Source of the DNA: Tetrapyrgos nigripes
Taxonomy: Eukaryota; Basidiomycota; Agaricomycetes; Agaricales; Campanellaceae
Length of the DNA stretch: 64,000 nt
Assembly (NCBI GenBank): GCA_013368315.1
Contig: JAACJM010000075.1
Span: 124,001 to 188,000, forward strand
Direction: 5' to 3'
Below the pieces are notes generated by a model. The model did no database searches and was not told the origin of the DNA. It worked only from the letters and a program-made list of their open reading frames with translations. Positions 23,637 to 33,742 of the stretch are shown one piece after another. How positions within the stretch are numbered: the first letter of the stretch is position 1; the number at the start of each line of letters is the position of its first letter. The position numbers and the translations under genes were made by a program.

Positions 23637-24929
23637 ATGCCTGCAGAGAAGATTACACTCTTCTGGGGTGACGGCCGTGCTTCTGAAAACTCGCATGTCT
23701 TCATCAAACTGGTAAAACAAAACCTTTCACACGCCAATAGTGACACGGACCATATTGACGACTTCAAGGACTACTTGTTCCCATCCAGTCCTGCAGAACA
23801 GTGGTATGATCAGCTCATGGAAGGAGCAACGCCGGCAGCGACATGGAAGGCATTGGTAGCGAAATTTGAAGAACGGTGGCCCAAGCCAGCACCAGTCATG
23901 AAAGGGGAAGAGGATTATGTAACGGAGTTGTCAGCGTACAAATTCCCCGAAGAGGATTTGGGAAAGAAAGTCGAAAGAGGCAGTGTAGAGATGTGGAGCC
24001 ATATGAAGATGGCTGAGGACATTGAAGCTTTGGCGCACAGTGCAGGTATTGACGACACCAATTTCCTCATCGTTCCAGTTTGGCAGAAGCTTCCGGGCAT
24101 CATTCAGGAACAGGTACCATCGAAGCAAAAGAACTGGACAGCATTTTGCAATGCTATCAGAGAAGTAGACGTCGAAAAGGTGAAAGCTGGGGCAGACAAG
24201 CTGAGGAAGGAGAAGGAGAAAGAAGAGGAGAGGACGAAGAAGGAGAAGGCGTTGATGGAGGAATATGACCGTATTCTTGGCATGGCAGGACCTACACCCA
24301 AAACACCCACACGAGGCCTCACCAATCGTTTTGCAACCGCTAACCTAGGCACGAACGGCCCAACCTACAGTGGCTTTAGAGGAGGATTCGGTGGAGCGTC
24401 AGCGAGGGGTCGAGGCGGATTCGGGTTTGCGCAAAGGGGAGGATTATTTGGGCCAGCTCAGCGTGGCTACACACGTATCACTGAAGAGCAAAGAACAACC
24501 TTACGGCAAAACGTCACAGCCCTACCCCGACACCCTAACACCACAGCTGGACACCAGGCATATGAAGCCCAGAAAGCCGAGTGGTCTCAACGTTGGGGCG
24601 GAAATGCAACACCAGTGACCTATGAACGTCCCTATCCCTTGGAGCCCGGAACGTCCAACGTATGCACTGGTGAGTGCTTCCAGTGCGGCAAATGTGGTCA
24701 TAGAGGTGACATGTGTCAGAATCGAACCCTCAACGAAAAAGAGAAGGCCTGGAGACGGCTGTGCAGTAACGAGCTCGGTCCGTACCTGCGAGATGATCCC
24801 AACAGCGTTGTGGTGGCATTTGTGGACTATGGGTATGGAGGATATGGAGGATATGGATTCGGGGGTTATGGATATGACGGAATGTATGGAAACGAGAACC
24901 AGGGAAACGGGGAAGGGCCGTCTGCATAA
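23637..24929 (+). CDS. Gag of Gypsy-1
   Basis: I chose the ATG at 23637 (MPAEKITLFWGDG), where a capsid-like region starts; the frame is open upstream into the LTR (from 23055), so an N-terminal extension of up to 194 residues is possible. A central region has WYDQLMEGA and F.ERWP, resembling Ty3/gypsy capsid. A Lys/Glu-rich coiled-coil-like stretch follows, then a Gly/Arg-rich segment. One CCHC zinc knuckle (CFQCGKCGHRGDMC) binds RNA. The tail is a Gly/Tyr-rich repeat. Gag forms the cytoplasmic particle. The stop at 24927-24929 lies in the loop of the frameshift hairpin, so most translation should end as Gag. Confidence 0.85.
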   Translation: MPAEKITLFWGDGRASENSHVFIKLVKQNLSHANSDTDHIDDFKDYLFPSSPAEQWYDQLMEGATPAATWKALVAKFEERWPKPAPVMKGEEDYVTELSAYKFPEEDLGKKVERGSVEMWSHMKMAEDIEALAHSAGIDDTNFLIVPVWQKLPGIIQEQVPSKQKNWTAFCNAIREVDVEKVKAGADKLRKEKEKEEERTKKEKALMEEYDRILGMAGPTPKTPTRGLTNRFATANLGTNGPTYSGFRGGFGGASARGRGGFGFAQRGGLFGPAQRGYTRITEEQRTTLRQNVTALPRHPNTTAGHQAYEAQKAEWSQRWGGNATPVTYERPYPLEPGTSNVCTGECFQCGKCGHRGDMCQNRTLNEKEKAWRRLCSNELGPYLRDDPNSVVVAFVDYGYGGYGGYGFGGYGYDGMYGNENQGNGEGPSA

Positions 24930-27900
24930 GTACCAATCAGACGGCCCATGACGACGGAAGGTGCAAAGATGTAGAGGACCCTAGGCAGGGGGAAGCACTG
25001 CTTAGGGGAAGTGATGAAAGCCCCTCATGGACCACAGATAACCATACCCAGGTTGACAATGTAATCATTCCATCAGAATACGAGATTGTTGATCTTTATT
25101 CGGTGCGGGAGGAGGATACAAAACCAGTACCATTCATCCATGAGGTGGGAATAGTAGGCATAGATGGAACGGTGATAGTGAAAGGCTTTTTCGACGATGG
25201 TGCTATGGTTGGGGCCATGTCAGAGGAGATATATCATCAAGTCCGAGATAAACTCACAGGGTGGGTGCCGTCATGCAAACGGTTGCGTATGGCAAATGGT
25301 ACAATTGTGCCAAGCTTGGCATGTTGGAAAGGCCAGCTACTGTTGGGAGGAGTCAAGGCTGAAGGAGAATTCGAGGTGTTTGATAGCGGGGGGGCCTGGG
25401 AATTCCTGTTTGGAAAACCCTTGCTAACCCGCTTTAGAGCACACCACAATTACGAGGAGGATATAATACACATACCGTATGGGTCAGGATCAGTCATTCT
25501 GCAGAATGAACTGCTGAAGAAGCGAGGAGATGAAACGGGGGGCAATCATAATGAACCCCCCTCGAGGCAAGTCCACACCAGTGACCTAGAACAGCAAAAG
25601 AACGTTACTAATCAGGTGGCAGCGGTAGCATTAAACATGAGGCCACATACCCCCAAACACAAGGTCATGCTGGAGGAGCTGGAGGACGAGGAAGCGCCCT
25701 GGATATTCTGGTGCCAGCAGGGCATAGATGTATTTGCAAGACGGAGAGCGAAGAGGAACATTAAGCAGAATCTTTGGAAAAGGAAGAGGAAGGACTCACA
25801 ACGAAGAGCAGTGGGTAACATAGAGGGTGCAGAAGAGATAGTGCTGAAGAGGGTAAAGAGGAAGGCAAGAGTAGTTGGGAAGCAACAGTGGACACATAAT
25901 TTGAGGAAGCACGAGAAAAACTTCGCGGGGGGTAGTCGTGCACCCCCCTCGAGGGAAGTCTCCATTGAAAGTCATACTAGTGAAAACCTTGTCATTGACA
26001 CCTCCACATCTGCAGGTCACCCAGTTTGTCACATAACCACTGACGACACCATTGTTGGACAGCCTCTTGGTGGTGAAATACCTACGGAGGGGTTCAAGGA
26101 TGAAAACGTCTTCACATGGAAATCAGACCCATTCTTACCAGCGAGGGTTGACCGAGTACTTGAGGAAGTCACAATTGGGGACGACTTGACAGATGATCAG
26201 CGGCACCAGGTGGTGACACTGCTCCGTTCCTATGCGGACTGTTTTGCACTCTCAGTCAGCGAAGTCCACACAGTAGACAATGCAGTGCATAAACTACACA
26301 TACCCAACAATGTGCAATTCCCAAGGAACGTTCACCAGCGGCCTTTAACACCTCCACAGAAGAAATTCTTCCACCAGAAGATTGACGAAATGCTTGAGGC
26401 AGGGGTCATAGAACGGTGCTGGCCCGACCAGGTTAAATGTGTCTCGCCAACCACACTAGCCCAGAAAGCCCATGAAGGCGGTGGTCTGACACTGGAGGAG
26501 CTGCAACAACGCCTTAATGACCAATGTATCCTTGCCGGACTGGATCCAGCTTTCCCACTCTCAATCCGTCCTGAACCAGCCAGAGAGGAACCCAAGGTGA
26601 CAGCTGCCCAGAAATGGAGGATTTGTCAGAATTTCGATGCTATCAATAAAGTTACAAAGGTCGCACCTATGCCACAAGGCGACATCTGAGCCAAACAGCA
26701 GCGAGTGAGCGGCCACCGGTACTTGTCCCTCTTCGACTTCGCTTCAGGGTTCTATGCATGTGAGGTGGACCCAGAATCCTGACCATACACATGTTTCTAT
26801 GTGGAGGGGAAAGGTTACTTCTGGTACAAAAGGATGCCATTTGGGCTCACCGGTGCACCATCAACATTTGCACAGATGACGGCAGAACTATTGGGTGATC
26901 TCCTGGCTGACGGGGTGTTGGAACTGTTTGTGGATGACGGAGCTTCAGCGGCAGACACGTTTGAGGAGATGGAAGGAAAACTCACTAGGTTGCTGGAACG
27001 GGCGAGGGAGAAGAAGCTATCGCTCTCAGTGGCGAAGTCCAGTTTCTTCATAAAAGAAGGCGTATTTGCTGGTGCTAATGTCGGACCACAAGGTGTAACC
27101 CCTGACTTGACGAAGCTGACTGCAATAGTGGACTGGCAGCAGCCGGACGACGCACTCAACCTCGAGTCCTTTCTTGGGCTCACTAGCCATTTTCGAGACC
27201 TGATCAAGGATTATGCGAAGGTGGAGAGACCACTAAGGGACCTCGTCAATATTCCATTGCCCAATCCATGCTCTAAAACCATGTACCGAGCTCTGAAACG
27301 GAAACACAAATTAGCCAGTTTGTGGACGACTCAGCATACAGAAGCCTTCATCAAGTTGAAAAAACTACTTACCTCAAAGCCTGTCCTGAAATGCCCTAAA
27401 TTTGATGGCACTCCCTTCATCGTTACCTCAGACGGTTGCAAGGAAGGCTTTGCAGCTGTGCTTTCCCAACGTTTCGAAACGGTCCTTCCAAATGGACGCA
27501 CGGTGAAGAAGACCCATCCTATTGCATTCATGTCAAAGCGAACCTCCAAGACTGAGGAGAAGTACAAACCTTTCCTCCTCGAGTTCGCGGCACTGAAGTG
27601 TGGTCTGGATAAGTTTTCAGACACAATATGGGGGTCGCTGGTGGAGATCGAGACAGACTGTCAGGCGTTGCGAGACGTCATCCTGAACCCTAACCTGAAT
27701 GCTACCCATGCACGATGGCGGGATGGCATCATAGCTCACAATATTGTCGAAGTATGGCATATACCTGGGAAAAAGAATGTCGTGGCAGATGGGCTGAGTA
27801 GGAAGTGGGAAGAGACGCCGAGAACACTGGGTGATGGAAGCGAGTGGACTGTCAGTGAGGACTGGGAGTATGCGCATGGGCTGGTGCATGACATAATGCA

Positions 27901-29416
27901 AGTCGCAGTGGATAGCGAAGCAGCGTCCCTATGGAAACGATTCGCTGACAAGCCCATCTTGTTGGAGGTCATAGATGCGCTGAAAGGTCTCACAACAGGG
28001 ATGTCGGTAAAGCAAAGGCAGCGTGCTAAACACCGGGCAGAAGGATACATGATCGAGGGGGCAAAGCTGTGGTGTCTGAGGGGTGGTAGTAGCACAAGGG
28101 CGAGATCGAGGGTTGAGTGTGTTACAAGAGAAGAAGCGGTTGTATTGGCAGAAGCAGAACATAAGGAGGGAGGCCATTTCGGACGGGATGCGATAAAAAT
28201 GGAGCTGTTGGATAAAATCTGGAGTCCCAATCTGGATCAGTCAATTTTAACGGCTGTCAGCAGGTGCGGAAAGTGCAAAAACTTTGGGCAAACTCACCTG
28301 CATTCTCTGTTGATCCCAGTCACCCGGAGGCACCCCTTCGAGCTACTCGTAGGAGATTACTTGGCTATGCCTAAGGGTAAAGGGGGTTATACAACATTAG
28401 GCATGTATATGGATTCATACTCACGGCACATATGGGCTTTTAAGTACAAGGTGAAGGGCAGCGGGAAGACAACGGTGGAAGGTCTGGGCAAGATATTCCA
28501 TGACTATATACCACCGGACGTGTTCCAGACTGACGGTGGATCCCATTTTGACTGCGAAGAAGTCCGGAATTATTGCGAGCGGTATGGGGTAAAGACTCAT
28601 GTTGTAGCAGCATACTCACCATGGATCAACGGGCTTGTTGAGCGTGGCAACAAACTCCTACTTAGCGTTTTGAAGAGGCTGTGTGCACCAGAATTAGGTG
28701 AAGATGAGTACAACGATGTGCGGGTAGAGGACTTACCGCATACATGGCCTGACCATCTCGAGGAAGCCCTCTGGATTCTCAATAATCGCATTCTCAAAAC
28801 TCTCCACTTCTCTCCAAAAGAGCTCCTCCTCGGTTTGGTCGTTAACACAAAACCAACTCCTGTCGAAGAAAGTTCGTCAATGTTGCGTCCTGAAGATGTC
28901 GAGCGGCAAATGGCCTACGTTGCGCAGCAGCGCCTGGACGGATACGATGCTACACTGCGGTATGCGGAAAAGCGGAAAAACGAGTTTGATAGGCGAGTAA
29001 TGAGGCGGGCTCCCAGAGAGGTGGTGTTCAGGAAGGGCCAACTGGTGCAGGTTTACCGGAGTGACCTGGATTACACCTTCAAGACAGAAAAGAAACTGCT
29101 ACCGAGGTGGTCGCAACCAAGGCATATTGCAGAAAAGGTGGCCAATTCATACAAGCTGGTAACGTTGGATGGGACTCCGGTCAATGGGCTTTTCAGCTCA
29201 AGGAGACTGCGAGCGTTTATACCGAGGGAAGGGATGAGGCTGCATGAGGAGCAAACGGCGTTGGAGGTGAAGGAAAGAGAAAAAGAAACAGTTCCCATCG
29301 ATGTCAACGTTGGCGATGACAACGGAGCTTTGATGGCCGATGAGGGATACGATGACGTTCCATCCAGAATTGCGGACCTATCGGATTTGTCGGACTTATC
29401 AGATGTTCTCGGTTAG
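24875..29416 (+). pseudogene. Pol of Gypsy-1 (protease, RT, RNase H, integrase), two nonsense codons
   Basis: The frame is -1 to Gag and opens at about 24875. A protease-like region lies near 25140-25480, with FFDDGAMVGAM in place of the usual D[TS]G triad. A basic spacer follows. The RT covers about 26100-27250, with RMPFGL, GAPSTF and catalytic FVDD. RNase H has TSDGCKEGF and later HARWRDGI (27420-27790). The integrase zinc motif lies near 28150-28280, and the D, D, E residues are in GDYLAMP, FQTDGGSHF and LVERGN. An SH3-like tail (FRKGQLVQVYRS) precedes an Asp-rich C-terminus. TGA at 26687-26689 and 26780-26782 interrupt RT; both sit where CGA (Arg) fits the family. Reading resumes in the same frame, so only point changes are needed to explain the break. 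Confidence 0.88.
24902..24947 (+). promoter_or_regulatory. -1 programmed ribosomal frameshift signal (gag-pol)
   Basis: GGGAAAC at 24902-24908 is in the correct phase relative to Gag (G GGA AAC). After a 6-nt spacer (24909-24914) comes a perfect 10-bp stem, GGGCCGTCTG (24915-24924) with CAGACGGCCC (24938-24947), around a 13-nt loop. Slipping one base back enters the Pol frame, which is open from about 24875. All parts of a canonical signal are present. Confidence 0.85.
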
Positions 29417-29488
29417 GTTAGTTCTGGTTAGTTCCTTAGTGTATTTCGTGGGATGTTTAGAGGACAGCGACGAGGACGTCGCTACGTT

Positions 29489-29501
29489 TGGAGGGGGCAC
29501 A
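29489..29501 (+). other. Polypurine tract of Gypsy-1
   Basis: GGAGGGGGCACA abuts the 3' LTR. It is the expected place for plus-strand priming. Confidence 0.6.
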
Positions 29502-29657
29502 TGTAGTAGGGAGAAAGGGTAGGCCTAGGCCTTAGGAGTCACGTGATCGCGTAGCATACATGATAGTAGTAGGTAGTAGCGAGGTTCACAACACGAAACC
29601 ACCATTCGACTCCGCATTTGGCCCGGGAACCTCGATAGCAGCCTTTGGCCTACTCCA
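29502..29657 (+). repeat. 3' LTR of Gypsy-1
   Basis: The same 156-bp sequence as the 5' LTR, retaining the CCCGGG form at the variable site. It is followed by CCGT, the target-site duplication. Confidence 0.92.
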
Positions 29658-30230
29658 CCGTACCGCGCTGTACTATGTAGGACCAAGTTACGAGGCCTTT
29701 AGGCTGAGTTAATTTATGTCATAGTGACCTCCCAGATCTTTTCCATGGGTTCAAATTCCCACCCCTGTTTGTTGGCGCTCGTCAAGCGCTCACCTGGAAT
29801 CGTTGAGACCCATGACGTCATTCACGGCATCCTCGGAGTAGCACGAGGCCCTTAGGGCCGGTCTCTATCCTTCCTGACAACCGAAATGTCTAGACTCGGT
29901 CTGGACTGGACACAAAGACCGTTTGACATCGATACATCATCACTGCGTCAAGTACCTCTCTCGGTCTGCAACCGTCGCATCCATTCCTCAGACTCCTCCT
30001 GACTTATCATCAGTGCCCAGTAGAAGAGCCGACGTACAGGTTTACTCAATACTATGTGTTTTCTCTTACCTAAGCTCTACATGGAAGATATAATGTATTA
30101 TATGAAAGTGATTCTTGCTGCTGGGGCCTCGTAACTTGCCATGCGAAGCAGTGGCCCCTTACCCCAGTATATACTCCAACTTGGGTTCCAGAGCAGACAG
30201 AGCCTAAGGCTAAGATTGTATGTAATTGGT

Positions 30231-30262
30231 CGGGGTCGGGTTCGGGTTCGGGTTTGGGTTCT
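30231..30262 (+). repeat. GGGTTC tandem words (possible G-quadruplex)
   Basis: At least four GGG runs are separated by TTC or TTT. It does not match the usual TTAGGG fungal telomere repeat. Confidence 0.5.
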
Positions 30263-30655
30263 TGTGCCAGGGACTCAGGGAATTGGTCATTACACTGACA
30301 GTCGGCCGAGCCAAGGCCCAAGTAAGTATCAGAGCAATTACTTACAGGATGAATTTTGCGTAGTGTAGATACGTAGGTATGTACATACATACATGGCCCG
30401 GTAGTAGTCGTACTACATAGAGCAGGACATGACAGGACAGTAAGGATAGTAAGTAACCAAACAGAAACAGAAAAAAGTACAATGTGCAATGAGGGAAAGG
30501 ACAGGTACGTATTTACAACAACAACAGAAAAAGTACAACGCACAACGGGGAAAGGACAGGTATAGGTACATGTATAAGCGTATATGTACAGTTTACAGAT
30601 AGCACTGAAACGCAAAACACAGATAATTGCAAAAGAGTACACGGGGGGCAAACGA

Positions 30656-30675
30656 GGGGGGGGGGGGGGGGGGGG
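30656..30675 (+). repeat. Homopolymer of 20 G
   Basis: An uninterrupted G20 run about 220 bp downstream of the ASST stop. Its exact length is likely to vary between strains and assemblies. Confidence 0.9.
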
Positions 30676-30895
30676 AACGAGAGCAGGTGAAGGTGAAAGC
30701 GGACCAAGTGCCAAGGAAGGGGAAGGAAAGGAAAGAAGGGAGGGGGGTATATAATCCGTAATCCGTAATCCGTGTCCGTGTCCAGATCCAAAATCCTTGC
30801 TTACAACAAAGGAAAGGAGTGGAAGGGAAGGGAAGGGAAGTAGCGAGTTGAGCAACGTAGGTAGGTAGGTCCGTCCAAGCAAAACGCTCTCAGAA

Positions 30896-33063
30896 TCAAA
30901 GCACCATGCCCCCAATCATCACTACAATCGTCATTCCCCAAACCAACGTCGTTCCACTCACCCTCATCCCCATCATCCTAACACTAACCCCCGCATTATC
31001 ATCCCCTCCCCCACCACTCGTCCCCGTCCCATTATTCCCCGCACTAGCATCCGTACTACTATTCGCCTTAACCCCATCCTGTCCCTCCCCAACAACACTC
31101 CCATCCTTAACACTAACCACATTACTCTTCGCCAACACATTCCCATCTTTATCCAACGCACTCACTTGTAAAACCTCTGGTGTCGTATCAATCGCAATAG
31201 CCGTTTCAAACCCCTGTTTATCCACATTCGTCTCGTTGCCCGAAGATAACGAAGAAGCATCATCCCCTTGAGTAAGACGCCACTTGACCACCCTCGTTGC
31301 ACCATTCCACGATACGTATACCATCCCCGCATCCGCATCCACACCTACGTCAGGACGACTAACAGGCGTCCCATCCCACATTGCTCTAAAAATCCTATAC
31401 CCCTGCGCTGCGCCACTATTCCCATAATGAACCACCCTAATAGGATCCCCCTCCCTCGTATACTCTGCAAAAACAGGTAAATTCCCATAACTCATAAACA
31501 CATTGTCACTTCCCAACTCTGGATGTTCCGACAGAAACTGTAGATTTCCTTGGGATGCGCTAAGTAAAGTGGATTCGCCCCCGGGGGAGTGGTATGATGT
31601 GATAATGGAAGCGGTCCATGGGGACTGGGAAAAGTCGAGTTGGATGAGGAGACCTCGGGATTCGGTGCCGGAGGAGGCGAACCCGGCAGAGGCGTTGTCG
31701 TAGACGGTGAGAAGACGTTTGCCGGCTAGGGGTCCGGAGGTGTTGCCTGAGTTGGCGGAGCGGATGTCGTCTGGAGGGGAGGGGAGGGGAGGGGGGAGGA
31801 GGATATGGATGTTGGTTAGTATGAGAAAGAAAAGAAAGGAAAGAAAGAAAAAAGAAGACAAGTACTCACCCCCACTCAACCCCTTCTCACCAACCCACCT
31901 CGCATCGTGTTGCCAACTAAACTCATTCCCGTCTCCTGTAAAGTTGGACGGGTGGGATGAGGGGAAGGATGGGCCTGAAGCATCTGCTTGGGCGGTGGAA
32001 GCGCCGAGGGCCCATATGATTTGGGAGGTTGATCTGCGTAGCAGGGTAGCAGCATCAGCCCAGGAAGAAGACGAAGCAACGAAAGACCGACTCGACTCAC
32101 CCATCAACATAATAAACACTATGCGTATGTCTCCCCGAAATCAGATAATTCCCCGCTGCGTCCTTCTCCGCCGAGTTGATATGGACGTAGTCCCACCCGT
32201 TATTAGAATCCGTTGGAGGGGTAGCTGGGGCGGTGAAGCTGTCTAATACGGATATAGGTGTAGACTGGGGAGAGACGGAAGATAGGGCGCAAAAGAGGAA
32301 GTTGTTTGTTGGGTTGCCTGTTGAAAGAGAAAGAACGACATAAAACACAAGTAAGAAAAAGAAGAGAATGAGAAGAGACCCACCAGAAGCAATGTCCAAC
32401 TCCTGCGCACACCCATCCCAGACAAATGAGTCTTCTTGACCCAACGGAGACTGGGCTATAGATGTCGTGTCGATGCCTTCTATGAGGTTGTAGACGGTGG
32501 TGACTGCTGTCCCGTCGGAGTTGATGTGGAACTGTTTAAATGGAGATGTTAGTACACGAGGCTAAAATCAAAGGAATAGGATAGAAACGCACCTCGTGAA
32601 TATCACTCCCATTCACCGCCGTAAAATTCTTGACCACCTCGTACCCATGATCCAACATAAACACTCTCCCTCTTCCAAATCCGGCTACACTAGCGGTTCC
32701 CGCCCATAACGTCAAAAACGTGTCATTCACACTTTTACCGCTCCCATCGTCAGAAGAAATCCAACGTTGTGGACGAAAATCAAAAACGCCCGAATGCGAT
32801 CCGTCGGTGTTTTGGAAGACGTCCGAGTTGTTGAGGTAGACGAGGTTTCCGTCGTTGTCGAATATCATGAGACCTGTGGGAGCGGCGACGCGCGGGGCCA
32901 TGAAGATGAAGCCTTCTCCACTGCTAGTAGAGGAGGAAGTGTTGGTAAAAGTGATGTTCCATGGAGTGGGTACGAGGTCGGGACGTGATATGAAAGGGTT
33001 TTGTTGGGCGGAGACGGCGAGAGTTAGGGAGAGGAGTTGAAAGGCATGGAGAAGGAAGGACAT
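30896..33063 (-). CDS. Secreted arylsulfotransferase-like (ASST) protein, copy B (intact)
   Basis: Five exons fit one frame: 33063-32593, 32531-32384, 32317-32101, 32033-31870 and 31770-30896 (624 residues). All introns are GT-AG, about 60-100 nt. The ATG at 33063 is chosen because it starts directly on a signal peptide (FLLHAFQLLSLTLAVSA then QQN); an upstream in-frame ATG at 33111 would bury it. RPDLVPTPWN, PTGLMIFDNDGNLVY, FRPQRW, LWAGTAS, VFMLDHGYEVV, CAQELDIASGG, WDYVHINSAEKD, NYLISGRH and SVYYVDG match fungal ASST-domain proteins, a beta-propeller related to bacterial arylsulfate sulfotransferases. The C-terminus is a Gly/Ser/Asn stretch then a hydrophobic tail (VWGMTIVVMIGGMVL), as in GPI-anchored proteins. 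Sulfotransfer activity is not shown. DUF6534 copy C lies divergently 2.9 kb away. Confidence 0.88.
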
Positions 33064-33184
33064 GGCCTTGGCGTGGTTGAAGTAGTTGGGGGAAGCATCG
33101 ACGCGAAGCACGGTGTGTTTAAATCAAAGGACAAATTTAGAACGAAGCGCAGAAGCAGGCACATGAGGTGGAGTTCCATTCTCA

Positions 33185-33674
33185 CGCTAAAGAGGGAGTG
33201 GATATAAGTAGACGCTGAGTAGACGCAGGTAGACCCAACCAGCGAGTGAGATGAAAACACCCAGAGAGGATTGGGCAAACGACTATGGCCCACTATAATA
33301 AATAAGCTCATTATGAACTCGCTGCAAGTTCACCAAGTGAATACCGTTCATTAACAACCCGATTTTATACCGGTACCATCGAACCAGAATTAAACCAGCC
33401 GGAGCAGAGCAGGCTCCGCAGCAAGGGAATGGATCGTTTCAAGTTTATTTAGACAAAGGTTGGTATGGAAGGCAAGTCGTTTCGTACACGGTACGCAAAA
33501 GCTCAGATTAGCACCACTGTACTTGCAACGAGTTGGAAATGACCGACCGGTAAGGATATCACGATACAGCCGAACAGGTACCGGGTTAGAAGCTACTGTC
33601 TCGGTTCATCTCAATACGGTGACAGCGAGCTATTCTTTATCTCACCGTAAGGCCGACTAGCTCAGTTGGTTAGA
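33185..33674 (+). repeat. About 500-bp direct duplication, left copy (matches 38165-38674)
   Basis: The two copies share long words such as GTGGATATAAGTAGACGC, AACTCGCTGCAAGTTCACCA and AACCAGCCGGAGCAG. In this copy the block runs into a complete tRNA-Ile; in the other it stops 17 nt into the tRNA. Confidence 0.85.
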
Positions 33675-33742
33675 GCGTCGTGCTAATAATTTCAAATTGG
33701 TTATTAACGCGAAGGTCTTGGGTTCGATCCCCACGTTGGCCA
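33651..33742 (+). tRNA. tRNA-Ile (AAT) with an 18-nt intron
   Basis: The mature sequence is the same as the 22893 gene except for one T-loop base (GGTTCGATCC). The intron is at 33689-33706 and differs in length and sequence from the other copy. All arms pair. A T5 run near 33790 is a possible terminator. Confidence 0.92.

Larger units (their letters stand above)
22997..29657 (+). mobile_element. Gypsy-1: complete Ty3/gypsy LTR retrotransposon
   Basis: Two 156-bp LTRs (22997-23152 and 29502-29657) differ at one base. Each begins TGTAGTAGG and ends CCTACTCCA. The 4-bp CCGT flanks the element on both sides (22993-22996 and 29658-29661), giving a target-site duplication. Order is PBS, Gag, -1 frameshift signal, protease, RT, RNase H, integrase, PPT, which is the Ty3/gypsy order. 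The near-identical LTRs imply recent insertion. Pol has two in-frame TGA codons, so this copy is probably inactive. Confidence 0.92.
29658..30895. other. Region between Gypsy-1 and the ASST gene
   Basis: 29687-29712 carries a GTTACGAGGCC-type short repeat seen at other DUF6534 5' flanks. 30123-30157 is an imperfect palindrome (GGGGCCTCGTAAC / GCAGTGGCCCC) of a dispersed short-repeat family. About 30230-30262 has GGGTTC units. 30070-30900 overall resembles 1700-2290. A long minus frame here ends opposite the ASST 3' end but is Leu/Ser/Pro-rich low complexity; I do not call it. Confidence 0.5.

Noticed and set aside
30231..30262. Interstitial telomere repeat
   Set aside because: Units are GGGTTC/GGGTTT, not the TTAGGG usual in basidiomycetes, and too few.
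30070..30915. 281-codon minus-strand open frame next to ASST copy B
   Set aside because: Low-complexity Leu/Pro/Ser-rich translation, no family likeness. The related region at 1707-2156 is open in a different, shorter form. It overlaps the ASST 3' end and looks like chance.
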